DNA of 64,000 nucleotides, from contig JABEEB010000001.1 in the NCBI GenBank assembly GCA_012999515.1, positions 1,798,001 through 1,862,000 on the forward strand, in the 5' to 3' direction. Below, piece by piece: positions 1-11,116 of this stretch (position 1 is the stretch's first letter; each line of letters begins with the position of its first letter). The stretch comes from Salifodinibacter halophilus. GTDB taxonomy: Bacteria; Pseudomonadota; Gammaproteobacteria; Nevskiales; Salinisphaeraceae. The translations under genes and the position numbers were made by a program. The notes beneath the pieces were generated by a model. The model worked only from the letters and a program-made list of their open reading frames with translations. It searched no databases and was not told the DNA's origin.

Positions 1-9
1 CGTCTGGGC

Positions 10-38
10 TTGACAGATGCGCAGGACAGCAGTTAAAC
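10..38 (+). promoter_or_regulatory. possible atp operon promoter
   Basis: A perfect -35 hexamer TTGACA lies at 10-15 and is followed after 17 nt by TTAAAC (33-38), a weak -10. It sits about 135 nt before atpI in the right orientation. The -10 match is poor, so this is a tentative call. Confidence 0.3.
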
Positions 39-173
39 AACCAGAATTAGCTTGCGCCACTGCGGCGCATGTCACATTTTGAGTGCCTACCTGTTGATCG
101 TCGTGGTCGATGGCCGGTAGGATTCGGATCGAACGCGACGTAGCGCGTACGACGGGAAGCAGGGGAACCGCCG

Positions 174-560
174 ATGCAAAACGTGCTCATTCGCGTTCTG
201 TTGATACAGATCGTAGCCGCTTGCGTGTGCAGTGCGGCTTTTCTTATCGCTATTAATGGATGGGCAGCTGGATCGGCTGCCTACGGGGGAGGAGTCAGCG
301 TTTTGACATCGCTTTTGTTGGGGTGGCGTATGAATCAGGCCGCCCGTCCGGGCGCCGATTTGCGCGCGCTTTATATTGGTGCTGCTGAGCGCATGGGGGT
401 TGCGATCGCCGCATTTGGTGTAGGGATCGCGTTGTTTGATCTGACGCCGCTGGCAGTGATTGTTGGTTTTGCTAGCGCGCAGCTCGTATATTACGCCAGT
501 GCCGGGCCGCTCCGGCAATTTGTCATGACCGGCGCGGCCGAAGGTCGCAAAGGCGAGTAA
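174..560 (+). CDS. atpI: ATP synthase subunit I
   Basis: Small hydrophobic protein of 128 aa with about four predicted membrane helices (roughly residues 7-27, 35-52, 75-95, 98-120). It is the first gene of the F-type ATP synthase operon and ends 4 nt before atpB. AtpI proteins are thought to help assemble the c-ring and are poorly conserved in sequence, so position and topology carry the call. The ATG at 174 follows a purine-rich stretch (ggggaaccg). It could equally be described as an AtpI/AtpR-like membrane protein. Confidence 0.85.
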   Translation: MQNVLIRVLLIQIVAACVCSAAFLIAINGWAAGSAAYGGGVSVLTSLLLGWRMNQAARPGADLRALYIGAAERMGVAIAAFGVGIALFDLTPLAVIVGFASAQLVYYASAGPLRQFVMTGAAEGRKGE

Positions 561-564
561 GGCT

Positions 565-1413
565 GTGAAGTCTCCAGGCGAATACATTACCCATCACCTG
601 ACTGACTGGTGTGTCGGATGCGGGGCGGATCATCAGCCGCAAGGGCTGGTTGATTTCAATGCGGTCACGCTCGATCTGCTGCTGGTGTCGTTGGCATGCG
701 CGCTCACGATCGCCGTCGTGGCGCGTGTTCTCGGTAGTCGGCTCAGCATGGAGAGTCCGGGGCGTCTGCAGCTTGCCGTCGAGGCCGCAGTGGAATACAT
801 CACGGACCAGATTCGCGAAGTTTTCCCGCGTGTCAATCATTTCGTCGGCGCCATGGCGCTGCTGATTTTCTTCTGGGTCTTGTTGATGAATATGGCGGAT
901 CTGGTGCCCATCGATCTGCCGCCCACAGTCGCTGGACTCATTGGCGGCGCATTCGGTGTCGAGGAAACCTATTTCCGGTTTGTGCCGACCGCTGCGCTGG
1001 ATACGCCGTTTGCAATGGCGATCGTGGTATTCGTGATGACCGTCACGTATCAAATCCGCGCGAATGGTGTCGGCGGCTATTTCAAGCGCTTTTTGGTCCA
1101 TCCGTATGGCAAATACGCGCTGCCGGCTAATATTGTGACGGTCCTGATCGAGGATCTGTCGAAGCCAATCAGTCTCGCCCTGCGTCTTTTTGGTAACTTG
1201 TTCGCAGGGGAGTTGATTTTCGCGCTGCTGGCATTGTTGACATTTGCCACACTGGAGCCAATTAGCGCGGCCGTAGCCATTTGGGCGCCGCTGCATTTCA
1301 TTGGCGGTGTTATCTGGAGCTTGTTCCATTTATTGATCATCGTGTTGCAAGCATTTATCTTCGCCGTGTTGACGATTGTTTATCTCGGCATGGCGCAGCA
1401 GCCCGAGCATTAA
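565..1413 (+). CDS. atpB: F0F1 ATP synthase subunit a
   Basis: Membrane subunit forming the proton half-channels next to the c-ring. It is 282 aa with a GTG start placed 4 nt after atpI, so the two are probably translationally coupled. The essential helix-4 motif SLALRLFGN is present with the invariant arginine at about residue 207, and FGNLFAGEL follows. The N-terminal HHLTDWCVGCG segment has a Cys pair, which is a little unusual. The following gap to atpE is long (186 nt). Confidence 0.97.
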   Translation: MKSPGEYITHHLTDWCVGCGADHQPQGLVDFNAVTLDLLLVSLACALTIAVVARVLGSRLSMESPGRLQLAVEAAVEYITDQIREVFPRVNHFVGAMALLIFFWVLLMNMADLVPIDLPPTVAGLIGGAFGVEETYFRFVPTAALDTPFAMAIVVFVMTVTYQIRANGVGGYFKRFLVHPYGKYALPANIVTVLIEDLSKPISLALRLFGNLFAGELIFALLALLTFATLEPISAAVAIWAPLHFIGGVIWSLFHLLIIVLQAFIFAVLTIVYLGMAQQPEH

Positions 1414-1599
1414 GGGTGGACGCGATGTGTAGCGGATATGTTCAAACAGCTGGACATTAGCGCTGTGTAAAAAGCATTCCCTAGCTGGCGTGGCCGATTG
1501 TCTGAATCGGTGGTATTCGTCGGCTGGCGGGATAGTTGGGGTTCAGCGTTCGGCGGTGCCGGAAGTTGATGTTAGTCAGTATTCGAAGGAGTAATTAAC

Positions 1600-1893
1600 G
1601 TGAATGCAGACCCAAGTGTAATCGCCGAGATTGTCGGTGCGACTGCGATCGGCGTCGGATTGATGCTGGCCGCGGCCGGCCTCGGTTCGGCCATCGGCTG
1701 GGGGCTGATCACCTCGAAAGCGCTCGAGGGCATCGCGCGTCAGCCGGAAATGCGGCCGCAGTTGATGGTGAATATGTTTATTTTCGCCGGGCTGATGGAA
1801 TCTTTCCCGTTCATCCTTTTCGGCGTGTCGATGTGGTTTTTGTTCGCCAATCCCTTCGTCGGTACGCTCGCAAGTATGGCGGGTGGCGGCTGA
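1600..1893 (+). CDS. atpE: F0F1 ATP synthase subunit c
   Basis: Proteolipid of the rotor ring, 97 aa, longer than the usual 75-85 aa. Two helices flank the polar loop ARQPE (residues 46-50). The ion-binding carboxylate is Glu67 in GLMESFPF, not Asp as in E. coli. Helix 1 has Trp34 where Na+-type rings carry Gln, arguing for proton coupling (inference from known Na+ motifs). The start is GTG at 1600 with a good AAGGAG at 1586-1591. It lies between atpB and atpF as expected. Confidence 0.96.
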   Translation: MNADPSVIAEIVGATAIGVGLMLAAAGLGSAIGWGLITSKALEGIARQPEMRPQLMVNMFIFAGLMESFPFILFGVSMWFLFANPFVGTLASMAGGG

Positions 1894-1937
1894 GTGGCCA
1901 CCCAATCGCCATCCAATCAGAGTAGCTGAGAGACGCC

Positions 1938-2414
1938 ATGGTTGCGATTACGGGCACGTTGTTCGTCCAGATTGCGGTATTTCTGGTCCTGGTCTGGTTT
2001 ACCAAAGCTTATCTTTGGGGGCCGCTCACTAATCTGCTTGAGCAGCGCCGCCAGACCATCAACGAAGGGTTGCAAGCCGCCGAGCGCGGTAAGCGAGAAC
2101 TCGACGAGGCAATCACCGAAGCCGATCGGCGAATGGCCGAGGCGCGGGAGCAGGCCAATCAAGTGCTCGCTAATGCACAACAGCAGGCCGACGACATCCT
2201 CGATCACGCGCGTGCCGAAGCCCGTGACGAAAGTCAGCGCATTGTTGCCGCTGCTAACGAGGAAGTTGAGCATGCGGTGACTGCGGCACGGGAGCAGCTG
2301 CGTCGCGAAGTCGGTGAGATCGCGGTCAGCGGTGCGGAACGCATCCTCAAGCGCGAGGTTGATCAGTCGGCGCATAACGACATCATTGACGATCTCGTTG
2401 CGGAGATTCGCTAG
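1938..2414 (+). CDS. atpF: F0F1 ATP synthase subunit b
   Basis: Peripheral stalk subunit of 158 aa. One N-terminal membrane helix (about residues 5-25) is followed by a long charged, Ala/Glu/Arg-rich coiled coil, the normal b-subunit design and length. Start ATG at 1938. The stop codon is separated from the GTG of atpH by only 2 nt, consistent with coupled translation of the two stalk subunits. Confidence 0.97.
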   Translation: MVAITGTLFVQIAVFLVLVWFTKAYLWGPLTNLLEQRRQTINEGLQAAERGKRELDEAITEADRRMAEAREQANQVLANAQQQADDILDHARAEARDESQRIVAAANEEVEHAVTAAREQLRREVGEIAVSGAERILKREVDQSAHNDIIDDLVAEIR

Positions 2415-2416
2415 CC

Positions 2417-2953
2417 GTGGCGGAAACTGAAACAGTCGCGCGCCCCTATGCCGAAGCGGTATTCGAGCTGGCCCAGGCGGACGGTGCGCTGACAGCATGG
2501 GCCGATGCGCTGGCGGCTATTCGCGCCGTGGTCGAAAACCCGGACGGGGCGGCGATGATTCAGGATCCGCTGATCGATGCACGTCAATTGGCGGATGCCG
2601 TAATCGGTGTCGCAGGGGATGATCTGGGCGTGAAGGCGGCGAATCTCGTGCGGCTGCTGGCCGACAAGTCACGGCTGGAGATTGCGCCGTCGATCGCGGC
2701 GGCTTACAACGAGTTGTATGCGGCTGAGCAGAATACGTTGGACGTTGACGTGACGACCGCCAATGGTTTGACCGAAGAGCAGTCGAGCAAACTGCAGAGT
2801 GCGCTCGAAACACGTCTTGGCAAAACGATTCGTCTGCACGTCGCCGAAGATGAGAATGTCCTGGCCGGTGCGGTCATCAAGGCCGGTGATCTGGTGTTCG
2901 ATCATACGGTGTCCGGTCAGCTAGAACGCTTGCACCAACAGATGGCGCGCTAG
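2417..2953 (+). CDS. atpH: F0F1 ATP synthase subunit delta
   Basis: Stalk subunit (OSCP homologue) joining b to the alpha/beta hexamer. It is 178 aa with the typical opening ARPYAEAVFELA and C-terminal GAVIKAGDLVFDHTVSGQLERL. The GTG start at 2417 is fixed by the tight 2-nt spacing after atpF. It is followed by a 69-nt gap to atpA containing a GAAGAGGAAACG purine-rich ribosome-binding region. Confidence 0.97.
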   Translation: MAETETVARPYAEAVFELAQADGALTAWADALAAIRAVVENPDGAAMIQDPLIDARQLADAVIGVAGDDLGVKAANLVRLLADKSRLEIAPSIAAAYNELYAAEQNTLDVDVTTANGLTEEQSSKLQSALETRLGKTIRLHVAEDENVLAGAVIKAGDLVFDHTVSGQLERLHQQMAR

Positions 2954-3022
2954 CCAGCCACACTGGCTGGTGCGGGGTCGACCGAGCATGTCGGCCAGAA
3001 AGACACGAAGAGGAAACGACCA

Positions 3023-4564
3023 ATGAAGCTCAACCCGGACGAAATATCGGGCCTGATTCGCAAGCGCATCGAGGACTTCGATACCGAAACCGAATCGCGT
3101 AATGTCGGTACGCTGGTCAGCCTATTCGACGGGATCGCGCGTATTCACGGCCTCGGTAATGCGATCCAGGGCGAAATGCTGGAGTTCCCGGGCGAAACCT
3201 ATGGCCTGGCGCTAAACCTCGAACGCGATAGCGTCGGCGCGGTACTGATGGGTGATTACACCCACATTGCCGAAGGCGACGAAGTTAAGACGACTGGCCG
3301 TGTACTCGAAGTCCCCGTGGGCGAAGAGCTATTGGGACGCGTCGTTAATCCGCTCGGCCAAGCGATCGACGGCCGCGGTGAGATCAACGCCGAACAAAGC
3401 GAGCCGATCGAGAAAGTCGCGCCGGGTGTGATTACGCGTGAAGGCGTCGATCAGCCTCTGCAGACTGGCCAGAAACCGATCGACGCGATGGTGCCGATCG
3501 GCCGTGGCCAGCGCGAGTTGATTATTGGCGACCGGCAGACGGGCAAGACGGCGATCGCGGTTGATGCCATCATCAACCAGAAAAACAGCGGCGTGAAGTG
3601 CATCTACGTCGCTATTGGCCAAAAGAACTCCTCGATTGCAGCAGTCACGCGCAAGCTCGAGGAGCACGGCTGCCTGGATAACACTATTATCGTGGCTGCC
3701 AGTGCGTCGCTGTCGCCGGCGCTGCAATACATCGCGCCGTATGCTGGGTGCAGCATGGGCGAGTTCTTCCGTGATCGCGGTGAAGATGCGCTGATCGTCT
3801 ACGACGACCTGTCCAAACAGGCCGTGGCGTATCGACAAGTGTCGCTGCTGCTGCGTCGCCCGCCCGGGCGTGAAGCCTACCCGGGGGACGTGTTCTATCT
3901 CCATTCGCGGTTGCTCGAGCGCGCTTCGCGCATTAATGCTGCTGAAGTCGAAGAGCGAACGAACGGTGAAGTGACCGGCAAAACAGGGTCGTTGACGGCG
4001 TTGCCGATTATCGAAACCCAGGCCGGTGACGTGTCGGCATTCGTGCCCACGAACGTGATTTCGATTACTGACGGTCAGATCTTTCTCGATACCGACAAGT
4101 TCAATTCCGGCATTCGGCCTGCGGTCGACGCTGGGTTATCGGTGTCGCGTGTCGGTGGCTCGGCGCAGACCAAGATCATCAAAAAACTGGGCGGCGGTAC
4201 GCGCTTGGCGCTTGCCCAGTACCGCGAACTGGCGGCATTCGCACAGTTCGCCTCGGATCTGGATGCTGCGACCCGCAAGCAGCTCGAGCATGGCGAGCGT
4301 GTCACCAACCTGATGGTGCAAAAACAATATGCGCCGCTGTCGGTTGCGCTAACCGCGAGTTCCTTGTTTGCCGCTGAAAAAGGTTTCCTGGAAGACATCG
4401 ACGTGGGTAGCGTGACCCAGTTCGAGGCCTCGCTGCATGACTACCTCCAGCGTGAGCAGCAGCCACTGCTCGACAAGATCAACGAAAACGGTGACTACAC
4501 CGATGAGATCGCGCAGGAACTGCACGACGCGCTGACCAACTTCAAGCAGAACCACACCTGGTAG
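3023..4564 (+). CDS. atpA: F0F1 ATP synthase subunit alpha
   Basis: Non-catalytic nucleotide-binding subunit, 513 aa, the same length as E. coli. It has a Walker A GDRQTGKT at residues 169-176, the [15 protein letters not shown] region, Walker B ([12 protein letters not shown]) and the catalytic arginine-finger context [10 protein letters not shown]. Start ATG 3023 is preceded by AGAGGAAACG. All expected family blocks are intact. Confidence 0.99.
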   Translation: MKLNPDEISGLIRKRIEDFDTETESRNVGTLVSLFDGIARIHGLGNAIQGEMLEFPGETYGLALNLERDSVGAVLMGDYTHIAEGDEVKTTGRVLEVPVGEELLGRVVNPLGQAIDGRGEINAEQSEPIEKVAPGVITREGVDQPLQTGQKPIDAMVPIGRGQRELIIGDRQTGKTAIAVDAIINQKNSGVKCIYVAIGQKNSSIAAVTRKLEEHGCLDNTIIVAASASLSPALQYIAPYAGCSMGEFFRDRGEDALIVYDDLSKQAVAYRQVSLLLRRPPGREAYPGDVFYLHSRLLERASRINAAEVEERTNGEVTGKTGSLTALPIIETQAGDVSAFVPTNVISITDGQIFLDTDKFNSGIRPAVDAGLSVSRVGGSAQTKIIKKLGGGTRLALAQYRELAAFAQFASDLDAATRKQLEHGERVTNLMVQKQYAPLSVALTASSLFAAEKGFLEDIDVGSVTQFEASLHDYLQREQQPLLDKINENGDYTDEIAQELHDALTNFKQNHTW

Positions 4565-4603
4565 GCCGCGCGACGCGTCCGAACAGGCGAATAGGGACAC
4601 CCG

Positions 4604-5470
4604 ATGGCAGGCGCCAAGGAAACCAAGGCCAAGATCAAGAGCGTCCAGAACACGCAAAAGATCACGCGTGCGATGGAAATGGTCGCGGCGTCCAAGATGC
4701 GGCGCGCCCAGGAGCGGCTGGAATACGCCCGACCTTATGCTGAAAAGATACGTCGTACGATTCGGCATATGGCGCATGCCAATCTTGGCAGCCATACCCA
4801 CCCCTTTCTGGCCGAACGCGAGGTCCGGCGCGTAGCACTGGTGGTTGTGGCTACCGATCGCGGTCTCTGCGGTGGTCTCAATATCAATCTGTTCCGTCGG
4901 ACGCTCGCCGAAATGCGGGCCTGGCAAGAGCAGGGTGTCGAGGTAGAGCTGATCTGCTTTGGCCACAAGGGCGTCAGTTTTTTCCGTCGATTCAGTGATC
5001 TCAAAGCCGACGTCACCGATCTCGGTGACCGGCCGCAGATGAATGACATCATCGGTGCGGTCAAGGTGGCGCTGGACGACTACCGCGCGGAATCGATTGA
5101 CCGCTTGTATCTGGTGTCCAACGAGTTTGTGAACACCATGACCCAGCGGCCATCGGTAATGCAGGTGTTGCCGGTTACCGACAGTGAGCAAAACGAGGAA
5201 GTGCCGAGCGACTGGGATTACATCTACGAACCCGATCCGGAAAGTCTGCTGGAAGACTTTCTGGTACGTTACGTTGAATCGCAGATCTATCAAGGTGCGG
5301 TCGAAAACGTGGCCTGCGAAATGGCTGCGCGCATGGTCGCTATGAAGGCGGCTTCCGATAACGCCGGCGAAATCATCGACGACCTGCAGTTGCAGTACAA
5401 CAAGCAGCGCCAGGCGCAGATCACGCAGGAACTCTCGGAAATCGTGGCGGGCGCGGCCGCGGTTTCTTGA
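4604..5470 (+). CDS. atpG: F0F1 ATP synthase subunit gamma
   Basis: Central rotor shaft, 288 aa. The N-terminal helix contains the family pattern [19 protein letters not shown] and the C-terminal helix ends the protein ([15 protein letters not shown]), together forming the antiparallel coiled coil inside the hexamer. [11 protein letters not shown] in the middle is a typical Rossmann-like segment. It is the seventh gene of the operon, 39 nt after atpA. Confidence 0.98.
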   Translation: MAGAKETKAKIKSVQNTQKITRAMEMVAASKMRRAQERLEYARPYAEKIRRTIRHMAHANLGSHTHPFLAEREVRRVALVVVATDRGLCGGLNINLFRRTLAEMRAWQEQGVEVELICFGHKGVSFFRRFSDLKADVTDLGDRPQMNDIIGAVKVALDDYRAESIDRLYLVSNEFVNTMTQRPSVMQVLPVTDSEQNEEVPSDWDYIYEPDPESLLEDFLVRYVESQIYQGAVENVACEMAARMVAMKAASDNAGEIIDDLQLQYNKQRQAQITQELSEIVAGAAAVS

Positions 5471-5503
5471 CCCGACAAGTCCAAGGCTAATACACAGGAA
5501 TGA

Positions 5504-6904
<1,401 letters not shown>

Positions 6905-6931
6905 TTCGCCGCTGCTTCAGAGTAACCGCGC

Positions 6932-7348
6932 ATGAGTATGCAGATCGACGTTGTTTCGGCCGAGGGCCAGATCCATTCCGGGCCGGCGCACACGGTATTC
7001 GTCGAAGCCGTGGAAGGCGACATGGCGATCATGCCGCGTCACGCACCGTTGCTGACGCGGATTCGCCCCGGCCCTGTGCGCATTCGGCAAGAGGACAGCT
7101 CGGAGGATGCGCAGATATTCGTTTCTGGTGGTTTGCTGGAAGTCCAGCCGAATCTCGTGACCGTGTTGGCCGATATGGCCGAGCGCGCCGAGGACATCGA
7201 CGAGGCCGAAGCCGACAAGGCCAAGCAACGTGCGGAAGATGCGGTTAATGCCGCTGAAGAACAATCGGACATCGAACGGGCGCAGGCCGAACTGGCCGAA
7301 GCTGCTGCGCGGCTGCAGATGGTCAAGAAGATCCGGGGTAGCCGTTAG
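6932..7348 (+). CDS. atpC: F0F1 ATP synthase subunit epsilon
   Basis: Rotor subunit that joins gamma to the c-ring and inhibits ATP hydrolysis. It is 138 aa, with an N-terminal beta-sandwich (MQIDVVSAEGQIHSG, the PRHAPLLTRIRPG block and the FVSGGLLEVQPN block) and a C-terminal helical part rich in Ala/Glu. It closes the atp operon. No convincing hairpin-plus-T-run terminator is visible in the 82 nt that follow. Confidence 0.97.
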   Translation: MSMQIDVVSAEGQIHSGPAHTVFVEAVEGDMAIMPRHAPLLTRIRPGPVRIRQEDSSEDAQIFVSGGLLEVQPNLVTVLADMAERAEDIDEAEADKAKQRAEDAVNAAEEQSDIERAQAELAEAAARLQMVKKIRGSR

Positions 7349-7430
7349 GACGGTCACAGCGGTCTCGTTTAAGCCCCCGGCCTGAAAAAGGCGGCTAGCA
7401 TGCTGTACAATCTGGCGTCAAGTATGCCGG

Positions 7431-8636
7431 ATGACAGCAACGATGAAACGCGAGGGAAGTGCCCGGCACGGATTCCCGGGCGTTAATGCCGTTGGCCCGA
7501 TCGCAATATTGGCTATTGCCCTGAATATGTGCGCTGTTGTCGCCCATGCGGGGGCAGCCATCCCGTTGCCGGGTGACGACTCGGCACGGCGTTTGCACGG
7601 CGCGGCGCCTAGCACGCCACTCGATATCGGCGGTTATCAAGTCGGGCGCGCAGAAGCTTTTTTCGGCGTCGATGATCGCAGCACCACCGAGACGCAGTAT
7701 CTGACCAGTGGTGTGAATTGGCGCCTCGCGCGCGATGAGTTCAAATCGTTGAAGCTCTCGATGCGCCATACCGAGGCGCGCGGTGCGCAAACCGGTGGTC
7801 AGGTGGATGCGCGTGCACAGGCGCAGATGGATACCGGTCGGATGTGGTTCTTGCCCACTTTCAACGCTGAATTTGAACATCGGCGCGCGGCACAGCCCGG
7901 CTTGCTAAGCGGCAACACGCTTCGCTTTGGCGTGCGTAATGAATTCGGGCCGAACCAGTTCGGGGTGCAGGTGTTTCGGACCGACGACGCCGACATGCCT
8001 CTGGTCTGGGGGCCGCAAACGGCGACGCGAGGGGTGGCATTCAACACGAAACTGCGTGGGCCGCGGCGTATCCATTTATCAAGCCGCGTCGTGGCGCGGG
8101 AGCCCATTGCTAATGCGGGGCAGGCGCGTGTCGGTCAACGATTGTCGCTCGAAGGGCCGCTCGGACTGGTCGGGCAAAACGCCAATTGGCATGTCCGGGC
8201 GCGCTATGGGGCCGGGCAACACGTGGTGGTCGACAATGACCGACCATTGAATTTCGGTATCGGACTATCCGGTCTACCGGTTGGCGACTGGCGTATTCAG
8301 TCAACGCTGGGGTGGTATCGTGATTTGGCCGTCGGGCCGAATGCGTTGCCTGTTGAGGGGGGCATGGGTCGCCTCGACGCTAGTCGTATACTCGATCTGG
8401 AGGCGGGCCAGGCCACGATCACGCCTGAGTTCGCGATCGGGCAAAGTGCCGGTTCGGACAACAAGTGGGCCGGCCGCGGGGGCATTTCTCTTGCATTCTC
8501 GCGTGCGCGCAACCGCGTCAGCTTGAATGTGGACTATACGACTGATGGTTGGCGCATGGCCGCGGGCGGCGCTGCAACCACGGGTATGCTCACATACACC
8601 CGAGCTGGCGCATTCGGCCTTGCTGGGCTCTGGTAA
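7431..8636 (+). CDS. putative outer-membrane beta-barrel protein
   Basis: Function not recognised. The 401-aa product has a basic N-terminus and one hydrophobic stretch (about residues 23-42) ending near AHAGA, read as a Sec signal peptide. The rest alternates polar and aromatic residues with many short strands. The protein ends in Trp (GLAGLW), a C-terminal aromatic as used by barrel proteins for BAM recognition. A TACAAT -10-like element at 7406-7411 suggests transcription separate from atp. ATG 7443 is an alternative start. Barrel identity is inference. Confidence 0.6.
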   Translation: MTATMKREGSARHGFPGVNAVGPIAILAIALNMCAVVAHAGAAIPLPGDDSARRLHGAAPSTPLDIGGYQVGRAEAFFGVDDRSTTETQYLTSGVNWRLARDEFKSLKLSMRHTEARGAQTGGQVDARAQAQMDTGRMWFLPTFNAEFEHRRAAQPGLLSGNTLRFGVRNEFGPNQFGVQVFRTDDADMPLVWGPQTATRGVAFNTKLRGPRRIHLSSRVVAREPIANAGQARVGQRLSLEGPLGLVGQNANWHVRARYGAGQHVVVDNDRPLNFGIGLSGLPVGDWRIQSTLGWYRDLAVGPNALPVEGGMGRLDASRILDLEAGQATITPEFAIGQSAGSDNKWAGRGGISLAFSRARNRVSLNVDYTTDGWRMAAGGAATTGMLTYTRAGAFGLAGLW

Positions 8637-8729
8637 CGATACGCCTCTTTCGGTGCCACCGCGGCCTAAGGATCCGATAGGCCGATGTTAATATGCCGCT
8701 AGTTCTTATTAGGCGGGAATAATAACCAT

Positions 8730-9092
8730 ATGTCGCGATCAAGGCCCTCGCTAGTTGGTGCCATCGTACTTTTTGCCAGCGCTGTTATCGGTGTCGTTAT
8801 CGCACTGTATGGGTATCTCGCGCCGCTGACCGGCATCACCGGCAGCCTCGGCGCGCTTCTGGTGGTTGTAACCAGTGCCTTGCTCGCGCTCATGGCGATC
8901 GTTTTGGCCTCGCTGCGAGGCCGGATCACGCGGAGCATCTGGCGCGTGTTGATTCTATTCGCACTGGCCGGTACCTGTTTCGCCGCGTTGTTGCTGCATG
9001 AGTGGTGGCTCTGTGCCGCAATGGGGGCTGGTCTGATTGGTTTGATTCTGGATCTCGCCGCACCCGGTGACCGTGGGGCCATTTACTCATGA
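8730..9092 (+). CDS. small four-helix membrane protein, likely membrane domain of the adjacent PQQ dehydrogenase
   Basis: A 120-aa protein consisting almost wholly of four hydrophobic helices (about residues 8-28, 36-60, 69-88, 92-110). Its stop overlaps the start of the PQQ dehydrogenase gene (ATGA at 9089-9092), implying translational coupling. Membrane-bound glucose/quinate-type quinoproteins normally carry such a bundle as their own N-terminal domain, which anchors the enzyme and passes electrons to ubiquinone. Here it is a separate polypeptide. The role is inferred from coupling and topology. Confidence 0.65.
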   Translation: MSRSRPSLVGAIVLFASAVIGVVIALYGYLAPLTGITGSLGALLVVVTSALLALMAIVLASLRGRITRSIWRVLILFALAGTCFAALLLHEWWLCAAMGAGLIGLILDLAAPGDRGAIYS

Positions 9093-11116
9093 GTGTTTCT
9101 TATCTATCCCCGAGTTGTGCTGCCATTATGCAGCGCCTTGTCGCGATCGCCGCTCTGATTCTGCTGACCACGTCGGGGGCAGCTCTCGCTCAGGAGCAGT
9201 CGACGCCCAACAAGCAGAGCGCGCCGAAGGCTAACCAACCAGCTCAGTCAGATGCGGGCTCGCCTGGGCCGAAAAAACCGACCTGGGATACTTTCCACGG
9301 TCAGCTAAACGCACAGAAGTACAGCCCGCTCAAGCAGATTACTGCCGATAACGTCGGTCAGTTAAAAAAGGTTTGGGAATACCACACAGGGGATGTGTCC
9401 GATGGCAGTGGCAAACGGCCGGCCACTGTTTGGTCTGCGACACCGATTTTCGCTAACGACACCCTTTACATCGGTACGCCGTTTTATCGCATTATCGCCT
9501 TAAACCCGGCTACGGGTGAGAAAAAATGGAGCTTCGACACCCATGCGAAGCTCGAGGCGTTGACCCAGCCAGCACTCAAAAGCCGTGGTGTCGCCTACTG
9601 GCAGGCGGATGAACCAAAACCTGACAAGGCATGCCAGAAGATCGTCTACATCGGCACGATGGACGCAAAGTTGTATGCCGTCGATGCGGATACTGGCAAG
9701 CAATGTTCTAACTTCGCTGATGACGGTGTTCTGAACGTCGACCAGTGGAACACGATCAACAATAAATGGCCCTTGTCGCTGCTCCAACCGCCGACCGTGG
9801 TCGGTGATCACCTGATTTTTGGCTGGGCCGGTAAGGACTGGGTCTACGAGCAGGCGCCGCCGGGAACCCTTTTTTCCGTTAACGCTCGCACCGGTAAACG
9901 CGAATGGACCTTCCACGCGTTGTCGCCGGAAATGCAAAAGAAAAGCGGAACGGCGAACGTCTGGACCGCAATATCAGCCGATCCGGAGCTCGGTTTGGTT
10001 TATGTGCCGGTTTCTTCACCGTCGCCCAACTACTGGGGTGGCAACCGTAAAAAGGATGTGCCGCTTGGCACCTCCACTACCGCGCTCGATGTGGATACCG
10101 GCGAGGTTGTGTGGTCGCGCCAGTGGGTACATCACGATGTGTGGGATTACGATATCAACGCCGCACCGACATTGATGGACATCACGGTCGACGGCGAGCA
10201 AATTCCTGCGCTTATCCAGTCCACCAAGATGGGATTCCTGTTCGTCGTTAATCGTAAGACCGGCGAGGATGTCTGGCCCATCGAAGAACGCCCGGTGCCG
10301 CAGGGAGATGGTTCGGTCAAAGGCGACAAGCTGTCGCCCACGCAGCCGTTCCCGACCAAGCCCAAGCCGCTGCTTGACCAGTCAGAGAAGCCGAATATTT
10401 GGAAACTGGCCGATGCCGTCAGCGGCGGGCAGTGTTCACGTCTTTGGGATAAGCTTGAATACCGGGGCATGTACACGCCGCCGACCACCAAGGGTGAAGG
10501 TGCCATGGCTTTCCCCGATAGTGCGGGCGGCGTGCAGTGGGGCGGCGTCGCATTTAACCCCGCCACCCAGACGGCCTATGTGAACACGTCGCGACTCGTG
10601 CAGTACATCAAGCTGTACAAGCGCGAGGCGTACGACAAGGCCGATTCCGGATCGGGTAACGAGTCTGGTTTTAGCCCTCAGAAAGGGTCACCCTATGGCA
10701 TGCGTCTCAAAGTGGCCAGAAACTGGCTTGGCATGCCGTGCTGGGAGCCGCCGTATGGCGAGCTCGTGGCACTTGATATGCACACTGGTGATGTGAAATG
10801 GCGCCGCCCGGTCGGGGCCTCGCAGCAGTACGGTTTCTTCATGCCTGAAAGCTGGGGGTCGCCGACGATTGGTGGCCCCGCTACCACGGCGGGTGGCGTC
10901 GTGTTTATCGGGGCGTCGATGGATTCCAAAGTGCGTGCTTACTCGGCGAAAACCGGCAAGGAGCTCTGGTCCGATCAAACCGAGGCGCCGGTCGTAGCGA
11001 ACCCGACCGTCTATAAATACAAGGGACGTGAATACGTGGCCTTCGTGTCTGGCGGCAATACGATCCTCAAGGACCAGGTTGGTGACCAGGTGGTTGTGTA
11101 CGCGCTACCCAAATAA
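9089..11116 (+). CDS. PQQ-dependent dehydrogenase, glucose/quinate type catalytic subunit
   Basis: Periplasmic quinoprotein dehydrogenase, an eight-bladed propeller that oxidises a sugar or polyol using PQQ. It is 675 aa. Repeated propeller motifs such as ALNPATGEKKWSF and ALDVDTGEVVW are visible, as are HHDVWDYDINAAPTL and FLFVVNRKTGEDVWPIEERPVP, which resemble the membrane glucose/quinate/shikimate class. No membrane bundle is fused; instead there is a signal peptide best read from an internal ATG at 9128 (MQRLVAIAALILL, cleavage near ALAQ). Residues 35-65 form a Gln/Lys/Pro-rich linker. Substrate cannot be told from sequence alone. Confidence 0.88.
   Translation: MSVSYLSPSCAAIMQRLVAIAALILLTTSGAALAQEQSTPNKQSAPKANQPAQSDAGSPGPKKPTWDTFHGQLNAQKYSPLKQITADNVGQLKKVWEYHTGDVSDGSGKRPATVWSATPIFANDTLYIGTPFYRIIALNPATGEKKWSFDTHAKLEALTQPALKSRGVAYWQADEPKPDKACQKIVYIGTMDAKLYAVDADTGKQCSNFADDGVLNVDQWNTINNKWPLSLLQPPTVVGDHLIFGWAGKDWVYEQAPPGTLFSVNARTGKREWTFHALSPEMQKKSGTANVWTAISADPELGLVYVPVSSPSPNYWGGNRKKDVPLGTSTTALDVDTGEVVWSRQWVHHDVWDYDINAAPTLMDITVDGEQIPALIQSTKMGFLFVVNRKTGEDVWPIEERPVPQGDGSVKGDKLSPTQPFPTKPKPLLDQSEKPNIWKLADAVSGGQCSRLWDKLEYRGMYTPPTTKGEGAMAFPDSAGGVQWGGVAFNPATQTAYVNTSRLVQYIKLYKREAYDKADSGSGNESGFSPQKGSPYGMRLKVARNWLGMPCWEPPYGELVALDMHTGDVKWRRPVGASQQYGFFMPESWGSPTIGGPATTAGGVVFIGASMDSKVRAYSAKTGKELWSDQTEAPVVANPTVYKYKGREYVAFVSGGNTILKDQVGDQVVVYALPK

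Noticed and set aside
523-1329. 268-codon minus-strand frame opposite atpB
   Set aside because: It is antisense to a clear atpB and has low-complexity Arg/Gln-rich composition, typical of a shadow frame.
7349-7430. terminator after atpC
   Set aside because: Only a very short GCC/GGC stem around an A-run is visible, with no T-run; not supportable.
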